From: Kribbella pratensis
Lineage (GTDB): Bacteria; Actinomycetota; Actinomycetes; Propionibacteriales; Kribbellaceae
Length of the DNA stretch: 64,000 bases
Reading direction: 5' to 3'
NCBI RefSeq assembly: GCF_004366075.1
Contig: NZ_SODU01000002.1
Coordinates: 248,001 to 312,000, forward strand
Positions 15,548 through 24,169 of the stretch are shown piece after piece (position 1 is the stretch's first letter; each line of letters begins with the position of its first letter). The notes under the pieces are model-generated. The model did no database searches, had not been told where the DNA came from, and saw only the letters and a list, made by a program, of their open reading frames with translations. A program made the translations under genes and the position numbers.

Positions 15548-17227
15548 TCAGCGGCCTCGGCGGGAGGTGCCGGCGCGCGAGCCTGCGGAGAACGCAGCGG
15601 CTCCGGCGGGACGAGCCGCCGATCCCGGAGTGCTCGTGCTGTAGCTCTTCGGGCCGCCCGAGCCGGCGCGGGACTTGGAGCGACCGGAGCTCCGCGAGCC
15701 ACCGGCCGCACGAGTCGCCTGGCCGGAACCCGTCTGGCTTGACCGCTTGCCAGTCGCCTGCTGAGCGGGGCCCGAAGCGCGCCGGCGGCGATTGCCTCGA
15801 CCCGATCCGCTACCGCCCGAGCTCGCGACGCGGTCCTGCTGGACCGGCCTGGAGGTCGGCTCGACGAAGGATCGTTCGCCCGGAGCCAACTCGGCGAGCA
15901 GCGGGTGGTCGGCGTTGAGCTTGGTGACCGTGGCAGCGATGCCGGCCTTGCGGGTCAGGTCGCGGACGTCGCGAACCTGGTCGTCGGTCATCAGGGTGAC
16001 AACGGTGCCCTCGGCGCCGGCGCGGGCGGTACGGCCCGAGCGGTGCAGGTACGCCTTGTGCTCGATCGGCGGATCAGCGTGGATCACCAGCGTCACGTTG
16101 TCGACGTGGATGCCACGGGCCGCGATGTCGGTGGCGACCAGCGTCTTCGCCGTACCGTCGGAGAAGGCTTCCAGGTTGCGCGTGCGGGCGCCCTGGGACA
16201 GGTTGCCGTGCAGCTCGACCGCTGGGACGCCCTGGGCGATCAGCTTCTTGGTGAGCGACTTGGCGCCGTACTTCGTCCTGGTGAACACCAGCGAGCGACC
16301 CGGCGCGGCGGTCAGGTCGACGAGGACCGGGAGCCGGGTGTCGGGCTGGACGTGCAGGACGTGGTGCGTCATCTGGGAGACCGGCGAACGGGCCGAGTCG
16401 ACGCTGTGCGTGACCGGGTCGGTCATGAAGCGCCGTACGAGAACGTCCACGCCGGCGTCCAGCGTGGCGGAGAACAGCAGCCGCTGCGCCGTGGCGGGCG
16501 TTGCTTCGAGAATCCGGCGTACGGCGGGAAGGAACCCGAGGTCGGCCATGTGGTCTGCCTCGTCGAGCACGGTGATCTCGACGGCGCCGAGCTTCGCGTG
16601 ACCGGCCTGGACGTGGTCCTCGAGCCGGCCGGGGCAGGCGACGACGATGTCGGTGCCCTTGCGCAGGCCGGTGATCTGCGGGCCGTGACCGACACCGCCG
16701 AAGATCGTCATCGAGCGCAGGCCGAGTGCGTCGGCGAGCGGCGTGATCGAGGCCTGGATCTGCGTCGCGAGCTCGCGGGTCGGAGCGAGGATCAGCGCGC
16801 GCGGATGGTTGGGACGGCGCTTGGTGCCGCCGGCCGCGAGCCGCGCGAGAACCGGCAGCACGAACGCGTAGGTCTTGCCCGACCCGGTCCGTCCGCGGCC
16901 GAGGACATCCTTGCCGGCCAGCGAATCCGGCAACGTGGCCGCCTGGATCGGGAACGGGTTCGACACGCCGGCGGCGGCCAGCGTGGCCACCAGCCGATCG
17001 GGTACACCGAGCTCCGCGAAGCTGCGGTTGTCGGGGGCAACCGTTTCGGTCACCTCGTCATCGTTGCTGACGACAACTTCGAGCTGCGGCTCGGTGGCAG
17101 GGGACTGCTGGTTGCGTCCGGCACCGGAACGGCGCCGGCGCCGCGGCCGTGACTGCCCGGCGGGCTTGCCGGACCGGGAGGCGGATTGGTTGGACGTGGT
17201 TGTAGACGTGAGGCGGCCAGCCGCCAT
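15548..17227 (-). CDS. DEAD-box ATP-dependent RNA helicase
   Basis: 559 residues from the ATG behind a GGAG site; the frame is open for 44 more codons upstream without a good start. Motifs in order: Q-motif region 'FAELGVPDRLVATL', Walker A 'GRGRTGSGKTYAF', 'APTRELATQ', DEAD box 'VLDEADHMADLGF', 'LFSATLD', 'VATDIAARGIHVD' and 'HRSGRTARAGAEG'. The N-terminal ~70 and C-terminal ~120 residues are basic and rich in Arg, Gly and Ser, typical of RhlE-like helicases with disordered RNA-binding tails. Likely role: ribosome assembly or RNA turnover, perhaps in cold. Confidence 0.93.
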   Translation of the reverse strand: MAAGRLTSTTTSNQSASRSGKPAGQSRPRRRRRSGAGRNQQSPATEPQLEVVVSNDDEVTETVAPDNRSFAELGVPDRLVATLAAAGVSNPFPIQAATLPDSLAGKDVLGRGRTGSGKTYAFVLPVLARLAAGGTKRRPNHPRALILAPTRELATQIQASITPLADALGLRSMTIFGGVGHGPQITGLRKGTDIVVACPGRLEDHVQAGHAKLGAVEITVLDEADHMADLGFLPAVRRILEATPATAQRLLFSATLDAGVDVLVRRFMTDPVTHSVDSARSPVSQMTHHVLHVQPDTRLPVLVDLTAAPGRSLVFTRTKYGAKSLTKKLIAQGVPAVELHGNLSQGARTRNLEAFSDGTAKTLVATDIAARGIHVDNVTLVIHADPPIEHKAYLHRSGRTARAGAEGTVVTLMTDDQVRDVRDLTRKAGIAATVTKLNADHPLLAELAPGERSFVEPTSRPVQQDRVASSGGSGSGRGNRRRRASGPAQQATGKRSSQTGSGQATRAAGGSRSSGRSKSRAGSGGPKSYSTSTPGSAARPAGAAAFSAGSRAGTSRRGR

Positions 17228-17421
17228 AGTGGTACTCCAAAAATTCGGGGGGTCGTCCTGCCCGGCGCGGCCGTCGGGCCGCGGCGCGTGGTGGTCGACT
17301 GCTGGCGCACAGTAGCTGCGCTCACCGGCCCGAGGCAGAACTGGGCGGGCCGTCGGCATCAGTCTACGGCACGACAGGGCCGTTTCTCACGGGACGCTCG
17401 TCACACGGGTAGGTTCTGCAC

Positions 17422-17931
17422 GTGACGGAACAGTTTCGGGTCGACCCTCCGACGGTCGCCGACGAGCGGGTACTGCTGCAGGGATTCCTCGACTACCACC
17501 GCGGAACGCTGCTGTGGAAACTCTCCGGACTCACGGGCGAGCAGCTCGTCCAGCGCGCCGTGGAGCCGTCCAGCATGTCGTTGATCGGACTCGTCCGGCA
17601 CCTGAGCGAGGTCGAGAAGTACTGGTTCCATCGCGCGCTGGCGGCCCACGACTCGCCGCCGAAGCACTGGTCCGCCGAGTACCCGGACGGTGACTTCGAC
17701 CTCGCCGATCCCGCCGCGGCCGAGCAGGATCTCGCCGAGTTCCGCGAGATCGTCAAGACCTCGGACGCCCTGGCCGCGAAGTACGCGTTGGACGACACGT
17801 TCCTCCGCCCCGGCTACGAACCGCCGTACTCGCTCCGCTACCTCTACCTCCACATGATCGAGGAGTACGCCCGCCACAACGGCCACGCCGACCTGCTCCG
17901 CGAACGCATCGACGGCGCGACCGGCGAATGA
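17422..17931 (+). CDS. DinB-superfamily protein (DUF664)
   Basis: 169 residues, four-helix DinB/mycothiol-transferase fold. Conserved His residues are in 'LVRHLSEVEKYWFHRAL' and 'HMIEEYARHNGHADLLRE', which together form the usual metal triad. DUF664 members in actinobacteria are candidate mycothiol-dependent thiol transferases. GTG start. It converges with the TetR gene by direct abutment of stops. Confidence 0.85.
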   Translation: MTEQFRVDPPTVADERVLLQGFLDYHRGTLLWKLSGLTGEQLVQRAVEPSSMSLIGLVRHLSEVEKYWFHRALAAHDSPPKHWSAEYPDGDFDLADPAAAEQDLAEFREIVKTSDALAAKYALDDTFLRPGYEPPYSLRYLYLHMIEEYARHNGHADLLRERIDGATGE

Positions 17932-18600
17932 CTACGGCTTGATCGAGTTGATCAGGCCGACGATGTCGTTCGTGACGCCTCGGACGCCCGGGATGCGGGT
18001 CAGGCGGAGCAGGCGGTCGACAAGCGGGACGGCCCGGTCGATCAGGGCACGGCTTCGGCGGACGTCCTCGGACTGGTCGTGGACCCAGAACAGGACCACG
18101 CCCATCTGGAGGAGCCAGAGCAGTTCGGGCAGCTCGGCCTTGAGGTCGGCGGCCAGCTTCAGGTCGGAACCGTCGACGACCCGCCGGAAGACCTCGACAC
18201 TCGCGTCCCGCGCCGGACGCGATTCCTCACTGAACGGCGACAACGGGCTCCGCGGATCGGCCGCCGTCTTGAACAACGTGCCGGCGAACTCGTGGTACGG
18301 CGCGGACACGTCCAGCCAGGTCCGCAGTACGCCGGCCAACCGCGGCACGAACGCCTTCTCGGTCGCGAGAATCGGCTCGACCGCCTCGCGGTGCTGATCC
18401 TGCAGCAGGTCGTAGTACGCCTGCATGAGGTGATCCTTGGAACCGTAGTAGTAGTACGCGTTCCCCACCGACACGCCCGCCTCGTTGGCGATCGCGCGCA
18501 TCGTGGTCTTCCCGTACCCCTGCTCCCGGAACAACCGCAACGCCGTCGACAGGATCAGCTCACGCGTCTGCTCACCCTTCGCGGTCGCACTGTCCGTCAC
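17932..18600 (-). CDS. TetR-family transcriptional regulator
   Basis: About 222 residues if started at the GTG at 18600; GTG codons at 18618 and 18624 are alternatives and no start has a well-placed ribosome site. The N-terminal helix-turn-helix reads 'TTMRAIANEAGVSVGNAYYY', followed by 'YGSKDHLMQAYYDL'. The C-terminal domain is helical. It is the last gene of a leftward set (membrane protein, DCC protein, regulator) and is the likely reader of the twin TTGAACA-type dyads upstream of that set. Confidence 0.87.
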   Translation of the reverse strand: MTDSATAKGEQTRELILSTALRLFREQGYGKTTMRAIANEAGVSVGNAYYYYGSKDHLMQAYYDLLQDQHREAVEPILATEKAFVPRLAGVLRTWLDVSAPYHEFAGTLFKTAADPRSPLSPFSEESRPARDASVEVFRRVVDGSDLKLAADLKAELPELLWLLQMGVVLFWVHDQSEDVRRSRALIDRAVPLVDRLLRLTRIPGVRGVTNDIVGLINSIKP

Positions 18601-18982
18601 ACCCGTCAGCGTAATCACCTCCACTCAACCGCCGCAGCCCCGCCGCGGCCTGAACGATCGCCCGCGCCACCGGCCGCATCGCCGGGCTCGCCAGCCGTAC
18701 GGCGGTGTGCCTGTGCTCCCCCGTGGCCCACAGACACACGATCCAGGCGCGATCGCCGACGTACACGGACCCGTCGTCCGCGACCACGGTCACGTCCCGC
18801 AGCGTCGCGTCATGATCCAGCGCGGGGTAGAGCGTCCGCGCATCCGTCGACCCCGCCGCGACGAACCGCAGACGCACCACCCCGCCGTACCCGTCCGGCG
18901 CCGGGTGCTGTGCCGCCAGCCAGTCCTTGAAGCGGCGGCACATTCCGCAGTGGGCGTCGTACAGAACCGTCAACTCACGCAC
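18572..18982 (-). CDS. DCC-type thiol-disulfide oxidoreductase-like protein (DUF393)
   Basis: 136 residues. The start 'LTVLYDAHCGMCRRFKDWL' holds the CxxC motif of the DCC family (here C-G-M-C), predicted thioredoxin-like redox proteins. The 3' end overlaps the start of the TetR gene by about 30 bp, suggesting translational coupling. It starts 13 bp after the membrane-protein stop. Physiological partner unknown. Confidence 0.82.
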   Translation of the reverse strand: MRELTVLYDAHCGMCRRFKDWLAAQHPAPDGYGGVVRLRFVAAGSTDARTLYPALDHDATLRDVTVVADDGSVYVGDRAWIVCLWATGEHRHTAVRLASPAMRPVARAIVQAAAGLRRLSGGDYADGCDGQCDREG

Positions 18983-18995
18983 GACCCGGCGGCCT

Positions 18996-19427
18996 TCAAT
19001 AGCCGTACCGCGCGGCCTGCTCGGTCATCGTGATCGGCTGGATGTTGTCGTTCGGCGGCACCGGCGGCCGGGTCATGCTGTCGAGCCGGCTGCGGGTCCG
19101 GATCTTGTTGAAGATCCACACGTTCGTCAGGTGCACGACCCCGAGCACCAGCATCACGATCCCGAGCTTCACGCTGAGCTGCTCGAACACCCCGCTTGCG
19201 TCCACCACCTTGCTCCCGCTGCGCAGGAACAGCGTCACGAACCCGAGGTTGATCAGGTAGAACCCGACCACCAGCAACCGGTTCACCGCGTCGGCGAACT
19301 CGGCGTTCCCGTGGAACACGTCGACCAGGAAGATCCGCCCGTTCCGGCTCAGCGTCCGCGCCACCCAGATCGTCAGCGGCACGGCGATCAGCAGGTAGAC
19401 CAGGTACGTCGTGACTGTCATGTCCAT
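18996..19427 (-). CDS. conserved integral membrane protein
   Basis: 143 residues using the ATG five bases after GGGGA; three other in-frame starts lie within 12 bp. Three hydrophobic segments are visible: 'TTYLVYLLIAVPLTIWVA', 'LLVVGFYLINLGFVTLFL' and 'LGIVMLVLGVVHLTNVWIF'. A short hydrophilic C-terminus follows. I do not recognise a functional family. First gene of the operon that ends in the TetR regulator; one of the twin dyads abuts its start. Confidence 0.78.
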   Translation of the reverse strand: MDMTVTTYLVYLLIAVPLTIWVARTLSRNGRIFLVDVFHGNAEFADAVNRLLVVGFYLINLGFVTLFLRSGSKVVDASGVFEQLSVKLGIVMLVLGVVHLTNVWIFNKIRTRSRLDSMTRPPVPPNDNIQPITMTEQAARYGY

Positions 19428-19442
19428 CATCGTCCCCACTTC

Positions 19443-19500
19443 TTGAACACGTTCAACTCTTCCTGTCCTGACCGTACGCCGCTCTTTTGAACATGTTCAA
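19443..19500. promoter_or_regulatory. twin operator sites TTGAACAnGTTCAA in a divergent promoter region
   Basis: Two near-identical 14-bp dyads: TTGAACACGTTCAA at 19443-19456 and TTGAACATGTTCAA at 19487-19500 (the second fully palindromic), 44 bp centre to centre, about four helical turns. They sit between the membrane-protein operon (leftward) and the amidohydrolase gene (rightward). The TetR gene at the end of the leftward operon is the best candidate reader. Confidence 0.75.
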
Positions 19501-19547
19501 GTCGAGCGGCACGTGATCTGGATCTCCCCTGGGCCACAATGGCGACC

Positions 19548-20585
19548 ATGACGACCTGGGTCTTCGAAGGAACCGTCCTTCCCTCCGGCGACACCGCCCG
19601 CCTGTCCTTCGGCCAGGACTCGTCGAGCGAGCAGCTTCCCGGGCAGTACGCCGTACCGGGCCTGGTCGACTCGCACTGCCACCTGACGCTGGCGACCGGT
19701 CCGAACGGGCCGGTTCTGCGTGGCGCGGACCTCGCCGCCGAGCGCCTCGCGGAACTCACCCAAGCCGGAGTGAGCGCTGTCCGTGACGTCGGCGGCAACC
19801 GCGAGATCACCCTCGAACTCGCCCGGACCGCGGACCCCGACCGTCCGCTCGTCCTCGCGGCCGGACGGTTCCTCGCCCCGAACGGCCGGTACTTCCCCGA
19901 CGCGTACGAGCCGGTCGCCCCGGCGGACCTGCTCACCGCGGTCGAGGCCGAGATCGCCGCCGGCGCCACCTGGCTGAAACTGGTCGGCGACTTCCCCGAG
20001 GTCGGCCCGGACGGCCCGATCCGCGGCAGCAAGGTCAGCCCGTCGTACGAAATCGAGGTGGTCGAGGCGATGGTCGAGCTGGCCCACGCGCGCAACGTCC
20101 GCGTCGCGGCACACGTCAACACCGACCACGTCAGCGAGCTGATCCGGGTCGGTATCGACTCGGTCGAGCACGGTACGGCGCTCACCGAGAAGGACCTGCA
20201 GGCGCTCGGCGCGAGGGGCGGTGCGTGGACACCGACGCTCTGCGCGTCCGTCAGTCCGAGCCCGGACGAGACCCCGGAGCGCAAGGCCAGGCGTGAAGAA
20301 CGGTCGGCGTACCTCGCCTCGATCCTCCCGCTCGCCGAGCGGTACGGCGTGCGCGTGCTGACCGGATCCGACGTGGTCGGCACCGTCGCCGCCGAGATCG
20401 ACCAGCTCGTCAGGCACGGGCTGACCGTGGAGCAGGCGATCACCGCGGCCTCGACCGGCGCGCAAGACTTTCTCGGGCTGAGCGGTACCGGCAACCTCGT
20501 CACGTACGACGCGGATCCGCGCGAGCATCCCGACGTACTGGCGACTCCGGCGGCGGTTGTCCTCAACCAGCGGCGGGTCTCGTGA
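19548..20585 (+). CDS. amidohydrolase-family protein (imidazolonepropionase-like)
   Basis: 345 residues from the second of two nearby ATGs. Motifs: 'GLVDSHCHLTL' (HxH), 'LAHARNVRVAAHVNTD' (His), 'GIDSVEHGTAL' (His) and 'VLTGSDVVG' (Asp). This is the Met-dep amidohydrolase group that includes imidazolonepropionase-like and prolidase-like enzymes. The usual N-terminal composite-domain strand is shortened to about 35 residues. Divergent from the TetR operon across the twin dyads. Stop overlaps the next gene by 4 bp. Substrate unknown. Confidence 0.83.
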   Translation: MTTWVFEGTVLPSGDTARLSFGQDSSSEQLPGQYAVPGLVDSHCHLTLATGPNGPVLRGADLAAERLAELTQAGVSAVRDVGGNREITLELARTADPDRPLVLAAGRFLAPNGRYFPDAYEPVAPADLLTAVEAEIAAGATWLKLVGDFPEVGPDGPIRGSKVSPSYEIEVVEAMVELAHARNVRVAAHVNTDHVSELIRVGIDSVEHGTALTEKDLQALGARGGAWTPTLCASVSPSPDETPERKARREERSAYLASILPLAERYGVRVLTGSDVVGTVAAEIDQLVRHGLTVEQAITAASTGAQDFLGLSGTGNLVTYDADPREHPDVLATPAAVVLNQRRVS

Positions 20586-20941
20586 AGGAGAAGGATCTCG
20601 ACCGTTGGGTCGACAGATACCGGAAGGCGTGGGAGAGCAACGATCCCAAGGACATCGCGGCGCTCTGGACCGAGGACGCCGCCTGGTACCGGCGGCCGGA
20701 CGAGCCGCCGGTGACCGGCCGGGACGCGATCGTGGCGGCTTGGCTCGAGTTTGCCGACGCGCCCGGCGAGACGACGTTCGAGTACGAGGTGCTCGGGTTC
20801 GGCGACGGTGTCGCGTTCGTCCGCGGCTGGACGACGTACCTGACCAATCCGCCGGGCGAGTTCAGCAACCTCTGGGTGATCCGGCTGGAGAAGGATCGCG
20901 CCTACGAGTTCACCGAATGGTGGATGGAAAAGCCGCGCTGA
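20582..20941 (+). CDS. SnoaL-like / NTF2-fold protein
   Basis: 119 residues. The pattern 'YRKAWESNDPKDIAALWTED' near the start, 'GRDAIVAAWLEF' mid-protein and the final 'YEFTEWWMEKPR' are typical of nuclear-transport-factor-2-like ketosteroid-isomerase folds. Translationally coupled (GTGA) to the amidohydrolase. Likely binds a small ligand; no catalytic assignment. Confidence 0.82.
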   Translation: MKEKDLDRWVDRYRKAWESNDPKDIAALWTEDAAWYRRPDEPPVTGRDAIVAAWLEFADAPGETTFEYEVLGFGDGVAFVRGWTTYLTNPPGEFSNLWVIRLEKDRAYEFTEWWMEKPR

Positions 20942-21086
20942 GCTAGTCTGCCGGTAGGCGCTTCGGGGTGCCACCGGTCCGCGGGAAGGGCTCAGCCCAC
21001 CTGGACGATCGCTGTGGTGTGGCACCAGTTCACCTCCTTTCTCGCCTGACGATGCGGACAGCAGGCTCGTAGAGAGGAGGTCGGCG

Positions 21087-22529
21087 ATGCCGACCCGAAA
21101 TCTTCCGACCGACCCGCACCTCGATCACCTGCGCGGTCAGGCCAAGACCCTGCTCAAAGGCGTCCGCGCCGGTGAGAGCGCAGCGCTCGCACTGGCCGCG
21201 GAGTTCCATCCGGTGAAGACACTGGCGGACGCACAGCTGGTGATCGCGCGCAGCTACGGATTCCCCAGCTGGCCGCGGATCGTGCGGCACCTCGAGCTCG
21301 TCGACCGCTACAGCCGCTCACCCCACCGGCAGTCCGTCGGCGGTCCGCTCGATACACCTGAACAACGGGCCGACGAGTTCCTCCGCCTCGCGACCTTGCA
21401 CTACGGACAGGACGATCCAGCTCGCCAACAGTCCGCGCGCAAGCTCCTGGAGCGTTACCCGGAGATTGCCCAGAGCAACATCTACACCCAGGTGGTGGCC
21501 GGAGATCTGAACGGCGTACGGGCGAACCTCGCGCAGGCGAGCACCGAAGGCGGACCGTACCGCTGGGAACCGCTCCTCTACCTCACGTACAACCGCCTGG
21601 ACGCACCGAACCAGCTCGAGATCGCCCGCCTCCTGCTCGAGAACGGCGCCGATCCGAACGCCGGCTACCTCTGGCAGGGCATGCCGTCACCGTTCACCGC
21701 GCTCACCGGCGTCTTCGGCCGCGGCGAAGGCGATCAACCACCGCATGCGCATCGCGTCGAGCTCGCCCGACTCCTCCTCGACGCCGGCGCCGACCCCAAC
21801 GACAGCCAGACGATGTACAACTGCGGTCCCGGCTGTCCCCCGCCGTACGACGACGTGCATCTGGAACTTCTGCTGGAGTACGGATTGGGCCGCGGCGACG
21901 GCGGCCCCTGGCACGAACGGATGACGACCGCGCACCCGACCCCGCAGCAACTGCTCGAGGACGAGCTGGTCTTCGCGTCCTGGGCGGGCCTGCTGCACAG
22001 GGCCGAGCTGGTACTTGCCCAAGGCACCGACCCGGAGGGTGTCGGGACCAGACACCCGGTGTTCGGCGGCCATCGCCCGTACGAGCTGGCCGCCGTACAA
22101 GGGCACACCGAGATCGCCGAACTGCTCCGGGCTCGAGGTGCCGCGCCGCTGGACGAGATCCATGAGGTGTACGCCGCGGCGATGCGCGGTGAGACGCCCG
22201 ACGTCGACGCCGACCTGGCCGCACGGGCGGTCGCCCGCACCCCGCACCTGCCTGTTCGCGCCGCCGAGGTCGGGCGGGCGGTGGCGATGGAACCTTTGCA
22301 GCGACTCGGGTACGACCTGAGCCGGATCTCGGGCGGTGCGGCGCCGATCCACCGCGCCGCACTCAACGGTCATCTGGAGACAGTCAAGAAACTGATCGAA
22401 CTCGGCGCCGACCCGGACGTACGCGACCCCAACTACAACGCGAACGCACTGGGCTGGGCCGAGCACAATCACCAGCAATCGGTGATCGACTACCTCAAGG
22501 GCTTACCGCAAGGAACAGGAACGCACTGA
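21087..22529 (+). CDS. ankyrin-repeat protein
   Basis: 480 residues, good AGAGAGGAGG site. The first ~80 residues carry 'DHLRGQAKTLLKGVRAGE' and 'SYGFPSWPRIVRHLE', a front module common to actinobacterial ankyrin proteins. Ankyrin units follow, e.g. 'NQLEIARLLLENGADPNAGY', 'VELARLLLDAGADPNDS', 'GHTEIAELLRARGA' and 'GHLETVKKLIELGADPDVRD'. Probably a cytosolic protein-interaction scaffold. The 3' end overlaps the end of the convergent antiporter gene by 35 bp. Confidence 0.87.
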   Translation: MPTRNLPTDPHLDHLRGQAKTLLKGVRAGESAALALAAEFHPVKTLADAQLVIARSYGFPSWPRIVRHLELVDRYSRSPHRQSVGGPLDTPEQRADEFLRLATLHYGQDDPARQQSARKLLERYPEIAQSNIYTQVVAGDLNGVRANLAQASTEGGPYRWEPLLYLTYNRLDAPNQLEIARLLLENGADPNAGYLWQGMPSPFTALTGVFGRGEGDQPPHAHRVELARLLLDAGADPNDSQTMYNCGPGCPPPYDDVHLELLLEYGLGRGDGGPWHERMTTAHPTPQQLLEDELVFASWAGLLHRAELVLAQGTDPEGVGTRHPVFGGHRPYELAAVQGHTEIAELLRARGAAPLDEIHEVYAAAMRGETPDVDADLAARAVARTPHLPVRAAEVGRAVAMEPLQRLGYDLSRISGGAAPIHRAALNGHLETVKKLIELGADPDVRDPNYNANALGWAEHNHQQSVIDYLKGLPQGTGTH

Positions 22530-23598
22530 ACACCGCGAGGTGAACGGCGCCCTGCAGCAAGGTCGCCCGACCGGTCGAGAGCGTGAACATGCCGGTCACG
22601 ACGGTCAGCGCGAACAGCACCAACTCCTTGCCGCCCAGCCCGAGAATGAGCGGTCCATCGAGCCAGATGGAGGCGACCGCGATCGCGGGGATGGTCAGCC
22701 CGATGCTGGCGAGCGCTGAGCCGAGCGCCAGGTTGACGCTGGTCTGGAGACGGTTCCGCAGTGCCGCGCGCACTGCGGCAACTGTCTCCGGCAGCAAAAC
22801 GAGCAGCGCGATCACGACACCGACGACGGCCAGCGGCGCACCGGCCGACTCCACCGCGGACTCGAGCTTCGGTGACACGGTCTTCGCGAGCCCGACCACC
22901 GAGATCAGGCACACGAACAGCAGCCCGAGGCTCAGCAGCGCGGTCTTCCCGCTCGGCGCGGCCGCGTGATGGTCCTCGTCCTCGTCGACGTCACCGTCCG
23001 GGGCGACCGGCAGGAAGTAGTCCCGGTGCCGGATCGTCTGGATGAACACGAACACGCCGTACATCACCAGCGACGTCACCCCCGCGAACGCCAGCTGCGC
23101 CGAGCTGAACCGCGGCCCCTCCGCACTCGTGGTGAACGTCGGCAGCACCAAACTTAGCGTGACCAGCGCGGTCGTCACCGAGAGTGCGGAATACGACGCC
23201 TGCACCCGGAACTCCTGCACGCGGTGCCGCAGCGAGCCGACGACGAGCGCCAGCCCGAGGATCCCGTTGCAGGTGATCATCACCGCGGCGAACACGGTGT
23301 CGCGGGCCAGCGACGCGGCCTTGTCGCCACCCGACGCCATCAGCGTGACGATCAACGCGACCTCGATGATCGTCACGGCGAGCGCCAGGATCAGCGTGCC
23401 GAACGGTTCACCGACGCGGTGCGCGACGACCTCCGCATGGTGCACGGCGGCGATCACCGCGGCACCTAGCCCCAGACAGACCAGGATCAGCAGGACCGCG
23501 CCCAGGTCGCGGTGCCAGGTCCCGAGCAGGACGACGAAGGCGAGCGGCGGCACGGCCAGCGTCCAGCGCGGCAGCCCTTGGATCACAGAGTTTGTCAT
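22495..23598 (-). CDS. cation/proton antiporter (ChaA-type, CaCA superfamily)
   Basis: 367 residues with about 11 membrane helices. The two inverted alpha-repeat motifs are clear: 'GEPFGTLILALAVTIIEVAL' in the first half and 'NLALGSALASIGLTIPAIA' in the second, each with the conserved acidic or polar ion-site residues. An acidic/His linker 'DGDVDEDEDHHAA' lies between the halves. Likely Ca2+ or Na+(K+)/H+ exchange. The start is set by the ATG at 23598; its ribosome site is weak and GTG 12 bp downstream is possible. Confidence 0.85.
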   Translation of the reverse strand: MTNSVIQGLPRWTLAVPPLAFVVLLGTWHRDLGAVLLILVCLGLGAAVIAAVHHAEVVAHRVGEPFGTLILALAVTIIEVALIVTLMASGGDKAASLARDTVFAAVMITCNGILGLALVVGSLRHRVQEFRVQASYSALSVTTALVTLSLVLPTFTTSAEGPRFSSAQLAFAGVTSLVMYGVFVFIQTIRHRDYFLPVAPDGDVDEDEDHHAAAPSGKTALLSLGLLFVCLISVVGLAKTVSPKLESAVESAGAPLAVVGVVIALLVLLPETVAAVRAALRNRLQTSVNLALGSALASIGLTIPAIAVASIWLDGPLILGLGGKELVLFALTVVTGMFTLSTGRATLLQGAVHLAVFSAFLFLAVSP

Positions 23599-23662
23599 CC
23601 TCAAACAGCCTATCGGGAATCCCCTTGGCATCCGGCGGATCACGAGTGATGCTTCTCCCACG

Positions 23663-24169
23663 ATGACTGTTGAAATCAGGGAAGCGACCGCTGACGACTG
23701 GCCGGCTATCTGGCCGTTCTTCCACGAGATCGTCACCGCCCGCGAGACGTACACGTACGACCCGGACCTCACCGAGGAGCAGGCCCGCGAACTCTGGATG
23801 TCGCCGTCCAGCTCGCCGCTCGCGCGGACCACCGTCGCGGTCGATGCCGACGGCACCGTTCTCGGCAGCGCGAACATGTACCCGAACCGTCCCGGTCCCG
23901 GCTCGCACGTGGCCAGCGCGAGCTTCATGGTCGACCGGAAGGCCCGCGGCCGGGGCGTCGGCCGCCTGCTCTGCGAGGACATGATCGCGTGGGCCGGCCG
24001 CTCCGGGTTCCGCTCGATCCAGTTCAACGCGGTCGTCGAGACCAACGAACCCGCCGTACGTCTGTGGCAGTCCCTCGGATTCCGCATCGCCGGCACCGTC
24101 CCTGGAGCCTTCGACCACCCGACGCTCGGGTACGTCGGCCTGCACGTGATGTACCGCCCGCTGCCATGA
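23663..24169 (+). CDS. GNAT-family N-acetyltransferase
   Basis: 168 residues. 'VEIREATADDWPAIWPFF' begins the fold, and 'ASFMVDRKARGRGVGRLLCE' is motif A with the acetyl-CoA loop R-G-x-G-x-G. 'FNAVVETNEPAVRLWQSLGF' is motif B. It resembles phosphinothricin/pristinamycin-type acetyltransferases at this level only. Divergent from the antiporter. Its stop overlaps the next start (ATGA). Confidence 0.87.
   Translation: MTVEIREATADDWPAIWPFFHEIVTARETYTYDPDLTEEQARELWMSPSSSPLARTTVAVDADGTVLGSANMYPNRPGPGSHVASASFMVDRKARGRGVGRLLCEDMIAWAGRSGFRSIQFNAVVETNEPAVRLWQSLGFRIAGTVPGAFDHPTLGYVGLHVMYRPLP

Noticed and set aside
15905..17152. 415-codon plus-strand frame opposite the DEAD-box helicase
   Set aside because: Shadow of a gene with complete helicase motifs; no homology-like features of its own.
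19427..21025. Long minus-strand open frame of 532 codons opposite the amidohydrolase and NTF2-like genes
   Set aside because: It is antisense to two genes with clear family motifs; in DNA of ~70 percent GC such shadow frames are expected, and the translation is Arg/Ser-rich without any motif.
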